This document shows positions 1 to 5,875 of a stretch of 14,245 nt of DNA, one piece after another. The stretch is from NCBI GenBank assembly GCA_012520135.1, contig JAAYOX010000064.1:1-14245 (forward strand). Direction: 5' to 3'. The number at the start of each line of letters is the position of its first letter. Within the stretch, counting starts at the first letter, position 1. This DNA comes from Clostridia bacterium. GTDB taxonomy: Bacteria > Bacillota > DULZ01. The position numbers were made by a program, and so were the translations under genes. The notes beneath the pieces were generated by a model, which did not search any database, was not told the origin of the DNA, and was given only the letters and a program-made list of their open reading frames with translations.

Positions 1-291
1 TTGTTTTTGGTAAGGGTTTCAATCATTGAGCCATGTGCGGCTAAAGCAGAAACATTGGTGAGCCTTAGAAAGAGCCCCCTGGCTTTATGCCGTTTAATCG
101 GCCCCATGTTTATCATGAAATATTTATTACACCGGTTATCATTGCGGGAAGTGGAGCTTAAGTTCTCCCGGTTGTTAGGGATTGAAGGTTATGGTATCAT
201 ATCTAATTATCCGGAAATAGGTATTGATGTTGATAAGCCCAGTGACTTGGAATTTGTTCGGCAGATTCTGGTTGGGACAAGCCCTATTTAA
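1..291 (+). CDS. MobA-like nucleotidyltransferase family protein, C-terminal part (5' end outside the window)
   Basis: The reading frame is open from the first base and ends in TAA at 289-291, so only about 96 C-terminal residues are visible. The tail PEIGIDVDKPSDLEFVRQIL is characteristic of the last strand and helix of MobA-like NTP transferases (a GT-A type fold), where an Asp-Val-Asp-x-Pro-x-Asp segment follows the substrate pocket. The nucleotide-binding N-terminus (LAxGxGxRxG) lies upstream of the window. Family members transfer a nucleotidyl group to a sugar phosphate, cofactor or similar acceptor; the substrate cannot be told from this fragment. As I recall, a gene of this kind lies next to purR in several Peptococcaceae-type genomes, which fits the neighbour here. 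The apparent TTG at base 1 is a chance codon and not evidence of a start. Confidence 0.7.
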   Translation: MFLVRVSIIEPCAAKAETLVSLRKSPLALCRLIGPMFIMKYLLHRLSLREVELKFSRLLGIEGYGIISNYPEIGIDVDKPSDLEFVRQILVGTSPI

Positions 292-308
292 CAAAGGGCA
301 CTTTTTTT
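281..308 (+). terminator. Weak candidate terminator after the nucleotidyltransferase gene
   Basis: GCCCT (281-285) can pair with AGGGC (295-299) across a 9-base loop that contains the stop codon, followed by AC and seven T (302-308). The stem has only five pairs, so this is a modest candidate. It would separate the upstream gene from purR. Confidence 0.4.
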
Positions 309-378
309 GCAATCATTCCGGCATAAACATGAATGATATAAAGGTTTTAAAGAAAAACATTCGCAATTTGATGGCGAT

Positions 379-387
379 GGAGGTGAT
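379..387 (+). promoter_or_regulatory. Strong ribosome binding site of purR
   Basis: GGAGGTGAT is a perfect nine-base match to the anti-Shine-Dalgarno end of 16S rRNA. It leaves 7 bases between GGAGG and the TTG at 391, which supports that rare start codon. Confidence 0.85.
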
Positions 388-390
388 ATT

Positions 391-1203
391 TTGAGAAGAA
401 GTGAAAGGATTGCAGTCCTGGCAAAATACCTAAACGATTATCCAAGCAGGTTATTCTCCTTAAGCTTTTTTGTGGAATTGCTGGGAGTAGCAAAATCTAC
501 GGTCAGTGAGGATCTTTCCTTGATCAGGGAATCCTGGCGGAGTAAAGGCCTGGGGGATTTAGTAACCGTGCCGGGAGCCAGCGGAGGTGTAAAGTATGTA
601 CCTTGCTTATCTGAGGAGGCTATAGACCGGCTGCTCAAAGACTTGGCAGGACAGTTGGCGGATTCCCACCGGATTTTGCCGGGGGGCTTCATTTACATGT
701 CGGATATCATTGGTGATCCGGTGATTACTGAGCAGGTGGGGCAAATCTTTGCCAATATGTTTAGCGAAACCCAGGCTGATTATGTGGTGACAATAGCTAC
801 TAAGGGAATACCCCTGGCTATCGCTACCGCGAGGGCTCTGAATTTGACCACGGTGATTATCAGAAATGATAATAAAGTAACGGAAGGCTCCAGCGTCAGC
901 TTAAATTATATCACCAGTTCCCGTACCATCCGTACCATGTCTTTGTCAAGGCGCGCCCTTAAAGAAGGTGCCCGGGTCTTGTTTATTGATGACTTTATGA
1001 AAGCGGGCAGTACCGCCCAAGGGGTGGTCAAGCTAGTGAAAGAGTTTGGCGCCGAAGTAGTAGGAACCGGTTTCTTGGTGACCACAGCCCAGCCCGAGGA
1101 AAAAATGATTACTGATTATCATGCCTTACTTACATTGGAAAAGGTAGATGAAGCTCTTGCACAGGTTGTTATCAACCCTGCTCCTAAAAAACAGGTAAAA
1201 TAG
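391..1203 (+). CDS. purR: Purine operon repressor PurR
   Basis: PurR is the Gram-positive purine repressor, a DNA-binding protein that senses PRPP and controls purine synthesis and salvage genes. It is unrelated to the LacI-type PurR of E. coli. Residues about 1-75 form the winged helix domain; VAKSTVSEDLSLIRE at about 33-47 is the recognition helix region and PGASGGVKYVP at about 61-71 is the wing. Residues about 80-265 form a phosphoribosyltransferase-like domain whose PRPP loop, LFIDDFMKAGST at about 197-208, is nearly the one I recall from B. subtilis PurR. The length of 270 residues is slightly below the roughly 285 of Bacillus. The start is TTG, chosen because of the perfect Shine-Dalgarno just upstream. 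The gene ends in its own terminator and appears monocistronic or the last of a transcript. The yabJ (RidA) gene that follows purR in Bacillus is absent. Confidence 0.95.
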   Translation: MRRSERIAVLAKYLNDYPSRLFSLSFFVELLGVAKSTVSEDLSLIRESWRSKGLGDLVTVPGASGGVKYVPCLSEEAIDRLLKDLAGQLADSHRILPGGFIYMSDIIGDPVITEQVGQIFANMFSETQADYVVTIATKGIPLAIATARALNLTTVIIRNDNKVTEGSSVSLNYITSSRTIRTMSLSRRALKEGARVLFIDDFMKAGSTAQGVVKLVKEFGAEVVGTGFLVTTAQPEEKMITDYHALLTLEKVDEALAQVVINPAPKKQVK

Positions 1204-1215
1204 AGGTAATTTTTT

Positions 1216-1254
1216 AATCCCGTGAATGTTAACAGCCATTCACGGGATTTTATG
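1216..1254 (+). terminator. Terminator after purR
   Basis: A perfect 13-bp stem, AATCCCGTGAATG (1216-1228) with CATTCACGGGATT (1237-1249), closes an 8-base loop. The 3' T-tract is short, but a T5 run also precedes the stem (1211-1215). The hairpin could therefore act in both directions, or as a weaker terminator that lets some transcription pass into spoVG. Confidence 0.75.
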
Positions 1255-1296
1255 TATAGAATAAGAAAAAATTGTTAAAATTATCTAATGACTAGC

Positions 1297-1321
1297 AGGA
1301 ATTTCATGGTAAGGGTAGAAT
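1297..1321 (+). promoter_or_regulatory. Sigma-H promoter of spoVG
   Basis: The -35 element AGGAATT (1297-1303) and the -10 element GAAT (1318-1321) fit the sigma-H consensus RnAGGAwWW-N11-12-RnnGAAT. There are 17 bases between AGGA and GAAT, and the R of the -10 element is G1315. From memory, the B. subtilis spoVG promoter has the same AGCAGGA core and the same spacing. The predicted transcript start is near 1328, giving a leader of about 40 bases. The match implies induction by Spo0H at the onset of sporulation or stationary phase. Confidence 0.75.
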
Positions 1322-1368
1322 TAATGCACAACTCAGGGTTTTCCTTGTGACAGAAGGGTGGTGAACAG

Positions 1369-1632
1369 ATGAATATTACCGATGTTCAAGTCAGAAAAAT
1401 CAATCAGGAAGGTAAGATGAAAGCGATTGTATCTGTAACTTTTGATGATGCTTTCGTGGTTCATGATGTGAAAGTAGTGGAGGGGCAAAATGGCCTGTTT
1501 GTAGCTATGCCCAGTAGGCGAACTCCGGACGGGGAATTCAGGGATATTGCCCATCCAATTTCTCAGGCTGCCAGAAGCGTTATTCAAGATGCAGTATTGA
1601 GAGCTTATATGGCCTATAAAGAAGCAATTTAG
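1369..1632 (+). CDS. spoVG: Septation/stage V sporulation regulator SpoVG
   Basis: SpoVG is a small nucleic-acid-binding protein, named for its role in spore cortex formation and asymmetric septation in Bacillus; in other Firmicutes it acts as a pleiotropic regulator that binds RNA or DNA. The 87-residue product starts [11 protein letters not shown] and carries the family core, including [19 protein letters not shown] at about residues 45-63, with a C-terminal helix ending YMAYKEAI. It lacks the variable tail of the 97-residue Bacillus protein. The ATG is preceded by AGGGTGGTGA (1355-1364). It is flanked by a sigma-H promoter and a strong terminator, so it is an independent transcription unit in the same relative place, between purR and glmU, as in Bacillus. 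Confidence 0.96.
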   Translation: MNITDVQVRKINQEGKMKAIVSVTFDDAFVVHDVKVVEGQNGLFVAMPSRRTPDGEFRDIAHPISQAARSVIQDAVLRAYMAYKEAI

Positions 1633-1634
1633 CT

Positions 1635-1664
1635 AAAAAGGAGCGCAAGCTCCTTTTTGTTTTG
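1635..1664 (+). terminator. Strong terminator of spoVG
   Basis: AAAAAGGAGC (1635-1644) pairs perfectly with GCTCCTTTTT (1649-1658) around a GCAA tetraloop (GNRA type). The T-tract continues as TTTTTGTTTT. It starts two bases after the spoVG stop codon. The A- and T-rich ends are symmetric, so it may also work on the minus strand. Confidence 0.92.
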
Positions 1665-1672
1665 CTCCGGAG

Positions 1673-1706
1673 TTGTCAAAAAAATATTTAAGGTGTAAGC
1701 TATAAG
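1673..1706 (+). promoter_or_regulatory. Possible sigma-A promoter of glmU-prs
   Basis: TTGTCA (1673-1678) is a good -35 match. TAAGCT (1696-1701) lies at a 17-base spacing as a weak -10, and TATAAG (1701-1706) is a better -10 sequence but at too long a spacing. A promoter is expected here because the spoVG terminator lies just upstream, but the exact element is uncertain. Confidence 0.35.
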
Positions 1707-1721
1707 TGGGTTCTAAATGAA

Positions 1722-1730
1722 AGGAAGGGG
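1722..1730 (+). promoter_or_regulatory. Ribosome binding site that sets the glmU start
   Basis: AGGAAGGGG lies 7 bases before the ATG at 1738 and downstream of the alternative in-frame ATG at 1717. It therefore favours 1738 as the true start. Confidence 0.75.
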
Positions 1731-1737
1731 TTACTTA

Positions 1738-3108
1738 ATGGCAAAAACGGCAGCTGTCATTTTGGCAGCGGGTAAAGGTACCCGGATGTATTCTGAAAAG
1801 CCTAAAGTACTTCATTCCGTTGCCGGTAAACCATTAGTCCAGCATGTATTAGATGAGGCCCGGACAGCAGGAGTCCACCAGCTTGTTTTGGTAATCGGCC
1901 ATGGCGGGGAAGAAGTCAAGAATACCCTTGGGGAGGAGCTTACCTATGCTTGGCAAAAAGAGCAATTAGGTACGGGTCATGCCGTCATGCAAGCCATGGG
2001 TTCTCTGGAACCGGATGTGGAACGGGTAGTGGTATTGTCAGGAGATGTACCTCTCCTGCGAGGCGAAACCATTCAACAATTTTTGGAGCACTACGCTAAA
2101 TCTAACGCCAAAGCCGCGGTGCTGACGGCTTATGTAGATAAACCTGACGGTTACGGCCGTATCATTCGGGACAGTGAAGAACATGTAGTAAAAATTGTAG
2201 AACATGGGGATGCTTCTCCCAAGGAATTAGCGATTAAGGAAATCAACAGTGGCACATACTGTTTTGATAAAAAGCTACTGGCAAAATGTTTAACTGAATT
2301 GAAACCTGACAATGTGCAAGGTGAATATTACTTAACCGATGTGATTCACGCTATTCGGGGCCAAGGGATGCCGGTTATTGCCGTTCCTGTTGAGGATAAC
2401 CGGGAGATTATGGGGATTAATAACCGGATTCAATTAGCTGAAGCAGAGGCTGTATTTAGAGACCGGGTCAACAAAAAGTTGATGTTGGCGGGTGTTACCA
2501 TCGTCGATCCGAACACTACTTATATCGATGCACAGGTAGAAGTCGGTCAAGACACGGTAATCTATCCCTTTACTATTCTTAGAGGTAAGACCCAAATCGG
2601 CAAAGATTGTATGGTAGGACCAAACGTAGATATTACTGACACTACTGTTGGCAGTGGGGTAACCATTAGACAGGCGGTGGTGGAAAAGGCTGAGATAGGG
2701 AATAACTGTAACATCGGGCCTTTCAGTTATTTGCGTCCGGGCACTGTGTTGAGGGATAATGTTAAAGTAGGAGATTTTGTGGAGATCAAAAAATCTCTGA
2801 TTGGAGAAGGCAGTAAAGTTCCTCATCATACTTATATTGGCGATGCCATATTGGGCAAGTCCGTTAATGTGGGTGCAGGTACAATTACATGCAACTATGA
2901 CGGCAAGAACAAGCATCAGACTGTGATTGAAGACGGTTCCTTTATTGGTAGCAACAGCAACTTGGTGGCGCCTGTTAAAATTGGCACTAACGCTTATGTA
3001 GCTGCGGGTTCAACTGTGATTGCAGATGTACCCGAAGGGAGTTTGGCTGTAGCAAGGGGACGGCAAAAGGTCATTGCTGATTGGGAAAAAAGGAAAAGGA
3101 CAAAATAA
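1738..3108 (+). CDS. glmU: Bifunctional GlcNAc-1-phosphate uridyltransferase / glucosamine-1-phosphate acetyltransferase GlmU
   Basis: GlmU makes UDP-GlcNAc in two steps: acetylation of glucosamine-1-phosphate by the C-terminal domain, then UTP-dependent uridylation by the N-terminal domain. The product feeds peptidoglycan and teichoic acid synthesis. The pyrophosphorylase signature LAAGKGTRM is at residues 9-17, the uracil/sugar pocket EQLGTGHAV near 75-83, and the metal-binding Asp of LSGDVPL at 103. The rest is a left-handed beta helix of hexapeptide repeats with the RPGT motif, EIKKS, the acetyltransferase His in HHTYIGDA, and GAGTITCNYDGKNKH. The ATG at 1738 gives MAKTAAVILAAGKG and 456 residues, the length I recall for B. 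subtilis GlmU; an in-frame ATG at 1717 would add seven residues but has a poorer ribosome binding site. The prs gene follows after 21 bases, so the two are probably cotranscribed. Confidence 0.97.
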   Translation: MAKTAAVILAAGKGTRMYSEKPKVLHSVAGKPLVQHVLDEARTAGVHQLVLVIGHGGEEVKNTLGEELTYAWQKEQLGTGHAVMQAMGSLEPDVERVVVLSGDVPLLRGETIQQFLEHYAKSNAKAAVLTAYVDKPDGYGRIIRDSEEHVVKIVEHGDASPKELAIKEINSGTYCFDKKLLAKCLTELKPDNVQGEYYLTDVIHAIRGQGMPVIAVPVEDNREIMGINNRIQLAEAEAVFRDRVNKKLMLAGVTIVDPNTTYIDAQVEVGQDTVIYPFTILRGKTQIGKDCMVGPNVDITDTTVGSGVTIRQAVVEKAEIGNNCNIGPFSYLRPGTVLRDNVKVGDFVEIKKSLIGEGSKVPHHTYIGDAILGKSVNVGAGTITCNYDGKNKHQTVIEDGSFIGSNSNLVAPVKIGTNAYVAAGSTVIADVPEGSLAVARGRQKVIADWEKRKRTK

Positions 3109-3129
3109 GATTCAAATCAAGGATGGAGG

Positions 3130-4074
3130 ATGTCAGGGGTGCAACAAAAGTTTAAAATTTTTACCGGGAATGCCAATCCGGGTCTGGCAGAGGAAATTGC
3201 AGAATACTTGGGAGTAGACTTAGGAGCAGCTAAAGTACAGCGATTTAGTGACGGGGAAATATCTATCAATATTAACGAAAGTGTCAGAGGGGCAGATGTG
3301 TATGTAGTTCAGCCTACCTGTTATCCCGTTAATGACAATTTGATGGAACTGCTAATTATGATTGACGGAATCCGGCGGGCATCGGCCCGGCGAATTACAG
3401 CTGTAGTTCCTTATTACGGATATGCTAGACAAGAACGGAAAAGCAGGGCTCGCGATCCTATTTCAGCTAAACTGGTAGCCAATCTAATCGTGGCGGCAGG
3501 AGCCCGGCGGGTATTGACCATGGACCTTCACGCCAGTGCTATCCAGGGCTTTTTCGATATTCCTGTTGATCACCTGCCCGGGGGACCGATTCTTGCTCAG
3601 TACTTTTTAAATAAAAGACTGTCGGATGTGGTGATTGTATCTCCCGATATCGGTGGTGTAACCAGGGCCAGGAATTTTGCGGAAAGACTGGGCTCGGCAA
3701 TTGCTATCATTGACAAAAGGCGTCCCGCACCTAATGTTGCGGAAATAACCAACATCATCGGTAATGTGGAAGGAAAAACCGTCATCATGATTGATGACAT
3801 TATTGACACAGCAGGGACTATTACCCAGGGAGCACAATTCCTGGTTGAACAAGGGGCTAAAGAAGTATATGCTTGTTGCACCCATGCGGTCCTTTCCGGT
3901 CCGGCAGTGGAACGACTGAATGATTCGGTGATTAAAGAAGTGGTAGTTACCAATACTATTCCTTTGCCTGAAAGGAAAAAATCCCCTAAAATTAAAGTTC
4001 TGTCAGTAGCACCACTTTTAGGAGAAGCAATCGTAAGGATTCATGAAGACCTGTCAGTGAGTAAGCTTTTTTGA
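3130..4074 (+). CDS. prs: Ribose-phosphate pyrophosphokinase (PRPP synthetase)
   Basis: Prs transfers pyrophosphate from ATP to ribose-5-phosphate to give PRPP, the precursor of purines, pyrimidines, NAD, His and Trp. The 314-residue product is a class I enzyme: FSDGE at about 39-43, [20 protein letters not shown] at 95-114, the metal site [19 protein letters not shown] at 131-149, [11 protein letters not shown], the catalytic flexible loop [10 protein letters not shown], and the ribose-phosphate loop [10 protein letters not shown] at 221-230. The ATG at 3130 has AAGGA (3119-3123) at 6 bases. A GTG at 3139, in frame and 9 bases after GGAGG (3125-3129), is an equally credible start that would shorten the protein by three residues. 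PRPP is also the effector of the PurR encoded upstream. Confidence 0.97.
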   Translation: MSGVQQKFKIFTGNANPGLAEEIAEYLGVDLGAAKVQRFSDGEISININESVRGADVYVVQPTCYPVNDNLMELLIMIDGIRRASARRITAVVPYYGYARQERKSRARDPISAKLVANLIVAAGARRVLTMDLHASAIQGFFDIPVDHLPGGPILAQYFLNKRLSDVVIVSPDIGGVTRARNFAERLGSAIAIIDKRRPAPNVAEITNIIGNVEGKTVIMIDDIIDTAGTITQGAQFLVEQGAKEVYACCTHAVLSGPAVERLNDSVIKEVVVTNTIPLPERKKSPKIKVLSVAPLLGEAIVRIHEDLSVSKLF

Positions 4075-4089
4075 TTAAATGCGTTTAAA

Positions 4090-4194
4090 CGGCTATAATA
4101 TTTGCTTAAGCGGGCGTTATGTCCACAGCCGCCGGCAGCTTGCTGCCGTTAGCGGCGTAGGAGCTTCGCCGGAGCGTAGCAAATATTATAGCCG
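4090..4194. repeat. 105-bp imperfect palindrome with 17-bp perfect terminal inverted repeats
   Basis: The outer arms CGGCTATAATATTTGCT (4090-4106) and AGCAAATATTATAGCCG (4178-4194) are perfect 17-bp inverted repeats. Inside are a GC-rich hairpin, GCCGC (4128-4132) plus CGGCAGC (4133-4139), a TT turn, GCTGCCG (4142-4148), a TTA bulge and GCGGC (4152-4156), and a smaller hairpin GCTTC-GCC-GGAGC (4163-4175, one G-U pair). GCGTAG occurs twice (4155-4160 and 4174-4179). AT-rich terminal arms around a GC-rich core suggest a MITE- or REP-like dispersed repeat. It fills most of the space between convergent prs and the PRC-barrel gene, so it could also serve as a bidirectional terminator. No second copy is present in this window. 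Confidence 0.8.
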
Positions 4195-4211
4195 ATAAAA
4201 TACTCGTAGAT

Positions 4212-4952
4212 TCAACAAGCTTTATCATTTCTAGTAGGATCCGTTGAGTTATCTCCGGGAGGATTGTCTACGGGTTTATCTTTTGGTGGTGCACTGCTAT
4301 CCGCAGGAGAGTAATCTTCTTCATCTGCGGTGAACTTTTCCACGGATTTGTATAAAGACTCGCCGAACTTTTTAGTGGTCTCTTTAGTTTGATGCCATAC
4401 TTTTTGGCCGGTTTCTTTTACGGTTTTAGCTTTTTCTGACAGGTGAGATTCTTCTTTAACCACGGATTGGGTACCTGCTTTAACGATAATGGCGCTTTTG
4501 CCGATGGTGGTGATTACATCACCTTCAATAAGGGTTTTACCACGTACCAAAGTATTAAGAAAGCTGTTACTCAACTCTAATCCATTGATTTTACCGGTCT
4601 TTCGATCAAAACAAAACTCTTCTACTGTCCCCAAAAAATTTCCGTCTTCAGTGAGCACTTTTGCCCCTAAGATTTGAGTAGGACGCCGGAACAGAGGACC
4701 CAGGTGAGGGCTTTGGCCCGCCCGTTCGCAGGCACCGGAGTCTTTGATGGTTACGGCATAATCCCCGAAACTGGTAATATGTTCAAATGGAATAATTCGG
4801 GGCTCTTTAAAAATGCCTTTGCGATAGTCCAAAATAAGGGCCGCCAGAGATCTGGCTTCCGGATCCACGATTACCCCCTGGACTTTTCCCAATTCTTCCC
4901 CGTCATTCAGCGATATTACCGGTAAGGTTAATAGCTTTTTGCTTCGGTACAT
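4212..4952 (-). CDS. Two-domain PRC-barrel protein with helical, acidic C-terminal tail
   Basis: Residues about 3-75 (KKLLTLPVISLNDGEELGKV and VIVDPEARSLAALILDYR) and about 88-165 (TQILGAKVLTEDGNFLGTVEE and CFDRKTGKINGLEL) are two PRC-barrel domains, small beta barrels found in RimM, in photosynthetic reaction centre H subunits and in many sporeformer proteins of unknown role. Residues about 170-210 form a charged amphipathic helix region (KETGQKVWHQTKETTKKF). The last 35 residues are acidic, Pro/Ser/Asp-rich and probably disordered, ending in a Cys. There is no signal peptide or membrane segment. The ATG at 4952 is chosen because AGGAG sits 8 bases upstream; an in-frame GTG at 4961 would add three residues. 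It is transcribed against its neighbours, convergent with prs and divergent from rplY. The function is unknown. Confidence 0.85.
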   Translation of the reverse strand: MYRSKKLLTLPVISLNDGEELGKVQGVIVDPEARSLAALILDYRKGIFKEPRIIPFEHITSFGDYAVTIKDSGACERAGQSPHLGPLFRRPTQILGAKVLTEDGNFLGTVEEFCFDRKTGKINGLELSNSFLNTLVRGKTLIEGDVITTIGKSAIIVKAGTQSVVKEESHLSEKAKTVKETGQKVWHQTKETTKKFGESLYKSVEKFTADEEDYSPADSSAPPKDKPVDNPPGDNSTDPTRNDKAC

Positions 4953-5006
4953 GTCTCTCACTCCTTTTCTCCCCTAAATAACTATGCCTTTAAAATGACT
5001 ATTATG

Positions 5007-5029
5007 CTAAATTTTGGAACATAATTTAG
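5007..5029. repeat. Small AT-rich inverted repeat between divergent PRC-barrel and rplY genes
   Basis: CTAAATT (5007-5013) is repeated in inverse as AATTTAG (5023-5029) around nine bases. It lies in the only intergenic space that must hold promoters for two divergent genes, so it could be an operator, but such short AT-rich dyads also arise by chance. I see no convincing -35/-10 pair for either gene. Confidence 0.3.
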
Positions 5030-5059
5030 GAGAGCCGGTTTAACTGAAACAACAATATT

Positions 5060-5066
5060 AGGAGGT
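5060..5066 (+). promoter_or_regulatory. Ribosome binding site of rplY
   Basis: AGGAGGT ends 6 bases before the ATG at 5073, a near-ideal site as expected for a ribosomal protein gene. Confidence 0.8.
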
Positions 5067-5072
5067 ATATAT

Positions 5073-5699
5073 ATGAAAACAGTAACTGTAGGTGCTGAAA
5101 AACGTCTGGAATTAGGTAAAGGAGCTACAAATAAGCTGCGTCGCCAAGGGTATGTACCGGGGGTTATTTACGGTGGAGAGCCGGCCAGTTTACCTGTTGC
5201 CATTGAGGAAAGTGCATTACGGAGGATGCCATTGGGAACCGGTCAGGTGTTTAAAATCAATGTAGCCGGTGATAAGGAACGTAGTGTCTTGGTCCGTGAA
5301 TTGCAGAAGGATCCTGTGAGCCATAAAATAACTCACCTGGACCTATTGGAAGTATCAATGACGGAACGATTAACTACAATCAGTGCCATTGTGATTACCG
5401 GAGAGGCAAAAGGTGTATCTGAAGGCGGGTTATTGCAGTATGGTATCCGGGAAGTGGAAATAGAATGCCTGCCCGCTGACATTCCGGAAGGAATCACGGT
5501 GGATGTATCTGGGTTGGAAATCGGCGAAAGTATAAGGGTCCAAGATCTGCAAGTACCGCCGGAAATTGCGGTCCTGACTGATCCGGACCAAGTCGTGGTT
5601 AGTATAGTAGCTCCTCAGATGGCAGAAGTAGAGGAGGAAGAACAAGAAGAGCAGGCAGAACAGCCTTCACCGGCTGGGGAAGCTGCTCCGGAGGAATAG
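5073..5699 (+). CDS. rplY: Ribosomal protein bL25, long form (CTC/TL5 type)
   Basis: The product binds 5S rRNA in the large ribosomal subunit. Residues about 1-90 are the L25 RNA-binding domain (KLRRQGYVPGVIYGG near 22-36, then VLVRELQKDPVSHKITHLDL). Residues about 95-180 are the CTC/TL5 C-terminal beta domain (EVEIECLPADIPEGITVDVS), and the last 25 or so residues are a Glu-rich disordered tail (EVEEEEQEEQAEQ). At 208 residues it is the long type found in Bacillus Ctc and Thermus TL5, unlike the roughly 94-residue E. coli protein. In B. subtilis ctc is induced by general stress through sigma-B; no sigma-B-like promoter is evident here. It is bounded by a PRC-barrel gene on the other strand and by a strong terminator, so it is probably transcribed alone. 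Confidence 0.96.
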   Translation: MKTVTVGAEKRLELGKGATNKLRRQGYVPGVIYGGEPASLPVAIEESALRRMPLGTGQVFKINVAGDKERSVLVRELQKDPVSHKITHLDLLEVSMTERLTTISAIVITGEAKGVSEGGLLQYGIREVEIECLPADIPEGITVDVSGLEIGESIRVQDLQVPPEIAVLTDPDQVVVSIVAPQMAEVEEEEQEEQAEQPSPAGEAAPEE

Positions 5700-5741
5700 T
5701 ATCTATCTTTCCGTCAGCCTTAGTCAATTGTCAACACGCAG

Positions 5742-5776
5742 AGGTCTCTATGTTTTCATTACATGGAGACCTTTTT
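5742..5776 (+). terminator. Terminator of rplY
   Basis: AGGTCTCTATGT (5742-5753) pairs with ACATGGAGACCT (5761-5772), 12 bp with one G-U pair, around a seven-base loop. Five T follow (5772-5776). It isolates rplY from the germination operon downstream. Confidence 0.9.
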
Positions 5777-5802
5777 GATTCCAGTATTCTGCTTCGTAGC
5801 TG

Positions 5803-5835
5803 CTGTCTAGCATATAAAACGCCGGTTTTGGACAG
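5803..5835 (+). promoter_or_regulatory. Dyad in the gerA upstream region (possible operator or leader hairpin)
   Basis: AAAAC-GCCG-GTTTT (5816-5829) forms a perfect 5-bp hairpin nested in CTGTC (5803-5807) and GACAG (5831-5835). CATATAA (5811-5817) nearby has the look of a -10 element, but I find no matching -35 for sigma-A, sigma-F or sigma-G at a proper distance. A forespore promoter is expected somewhere between 5777 and 5860. Confidence 0.3.
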
Positions 5836-5860
5836 ACTGTAGGCTGTGGAATATAAAGCC

Positions 5861-5869
5861 AAAGGTGAT
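5861..5869 (+). promoter_or_regulatory. Ribosome binding site that sets the gerA start
   Basis: AAAGGTGAT is a good Shine-Dalgarno placed 8 bases (from the end of AAGGTG) before the GTG at 5876. The earlier in-frame GTG at 5846 has only a short AGG two bases away, so 5876 is the better start. Confidence 0.65.
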
Positions 5870-5875
5870 TCCAAA

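Noticed and set aside
307..342. Sigma-A promoter for purR (TTGCAA and TATAAA)
   Set aside because: The spacing is 24 bases and no alternative -35 at 16-18 bases resembles the consensus.
2434..2916. 160-codon open frame on the minus strand inside glmU
   Set aside because: It is antisense to the well-conserved GlmU hexapeptide region, its sequence resembles no family, and GlmU motifs on the plus strand are intact.
3597..3953. 118- and 92-codon open frames on the minus strand inside prs
   Set aside because: Both are antisense to the catalytic core of PRPP synthetase and overlap each other in different frames; they are shadows of the coding strand.
4090..4194. The palindrome as an RNA gene or riboswitch
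   Set aside because: It lies after the stop codons of two convergent genes, not in a leader, and its layout of perfect outer repeats resembles no riboswitch or structured RNA class I know.
4489..4925. Plus-strand open frames of 62 and 83 codons within the PRC-barrel gene
   Set aside because: The minus-strand frame has two clear PRC-barrel domains and a ribosome binding site; the plus-strand frames have neither.
5784..5817. Sigma-G or sigma-F promoter for gerA (GTATT and CATATAA)
   Set aside because: The two boxes are 22 bases apart, which is too long, and each matches the consensus imperfectly. The idea is biologically reasonable but not supported by the sequence.
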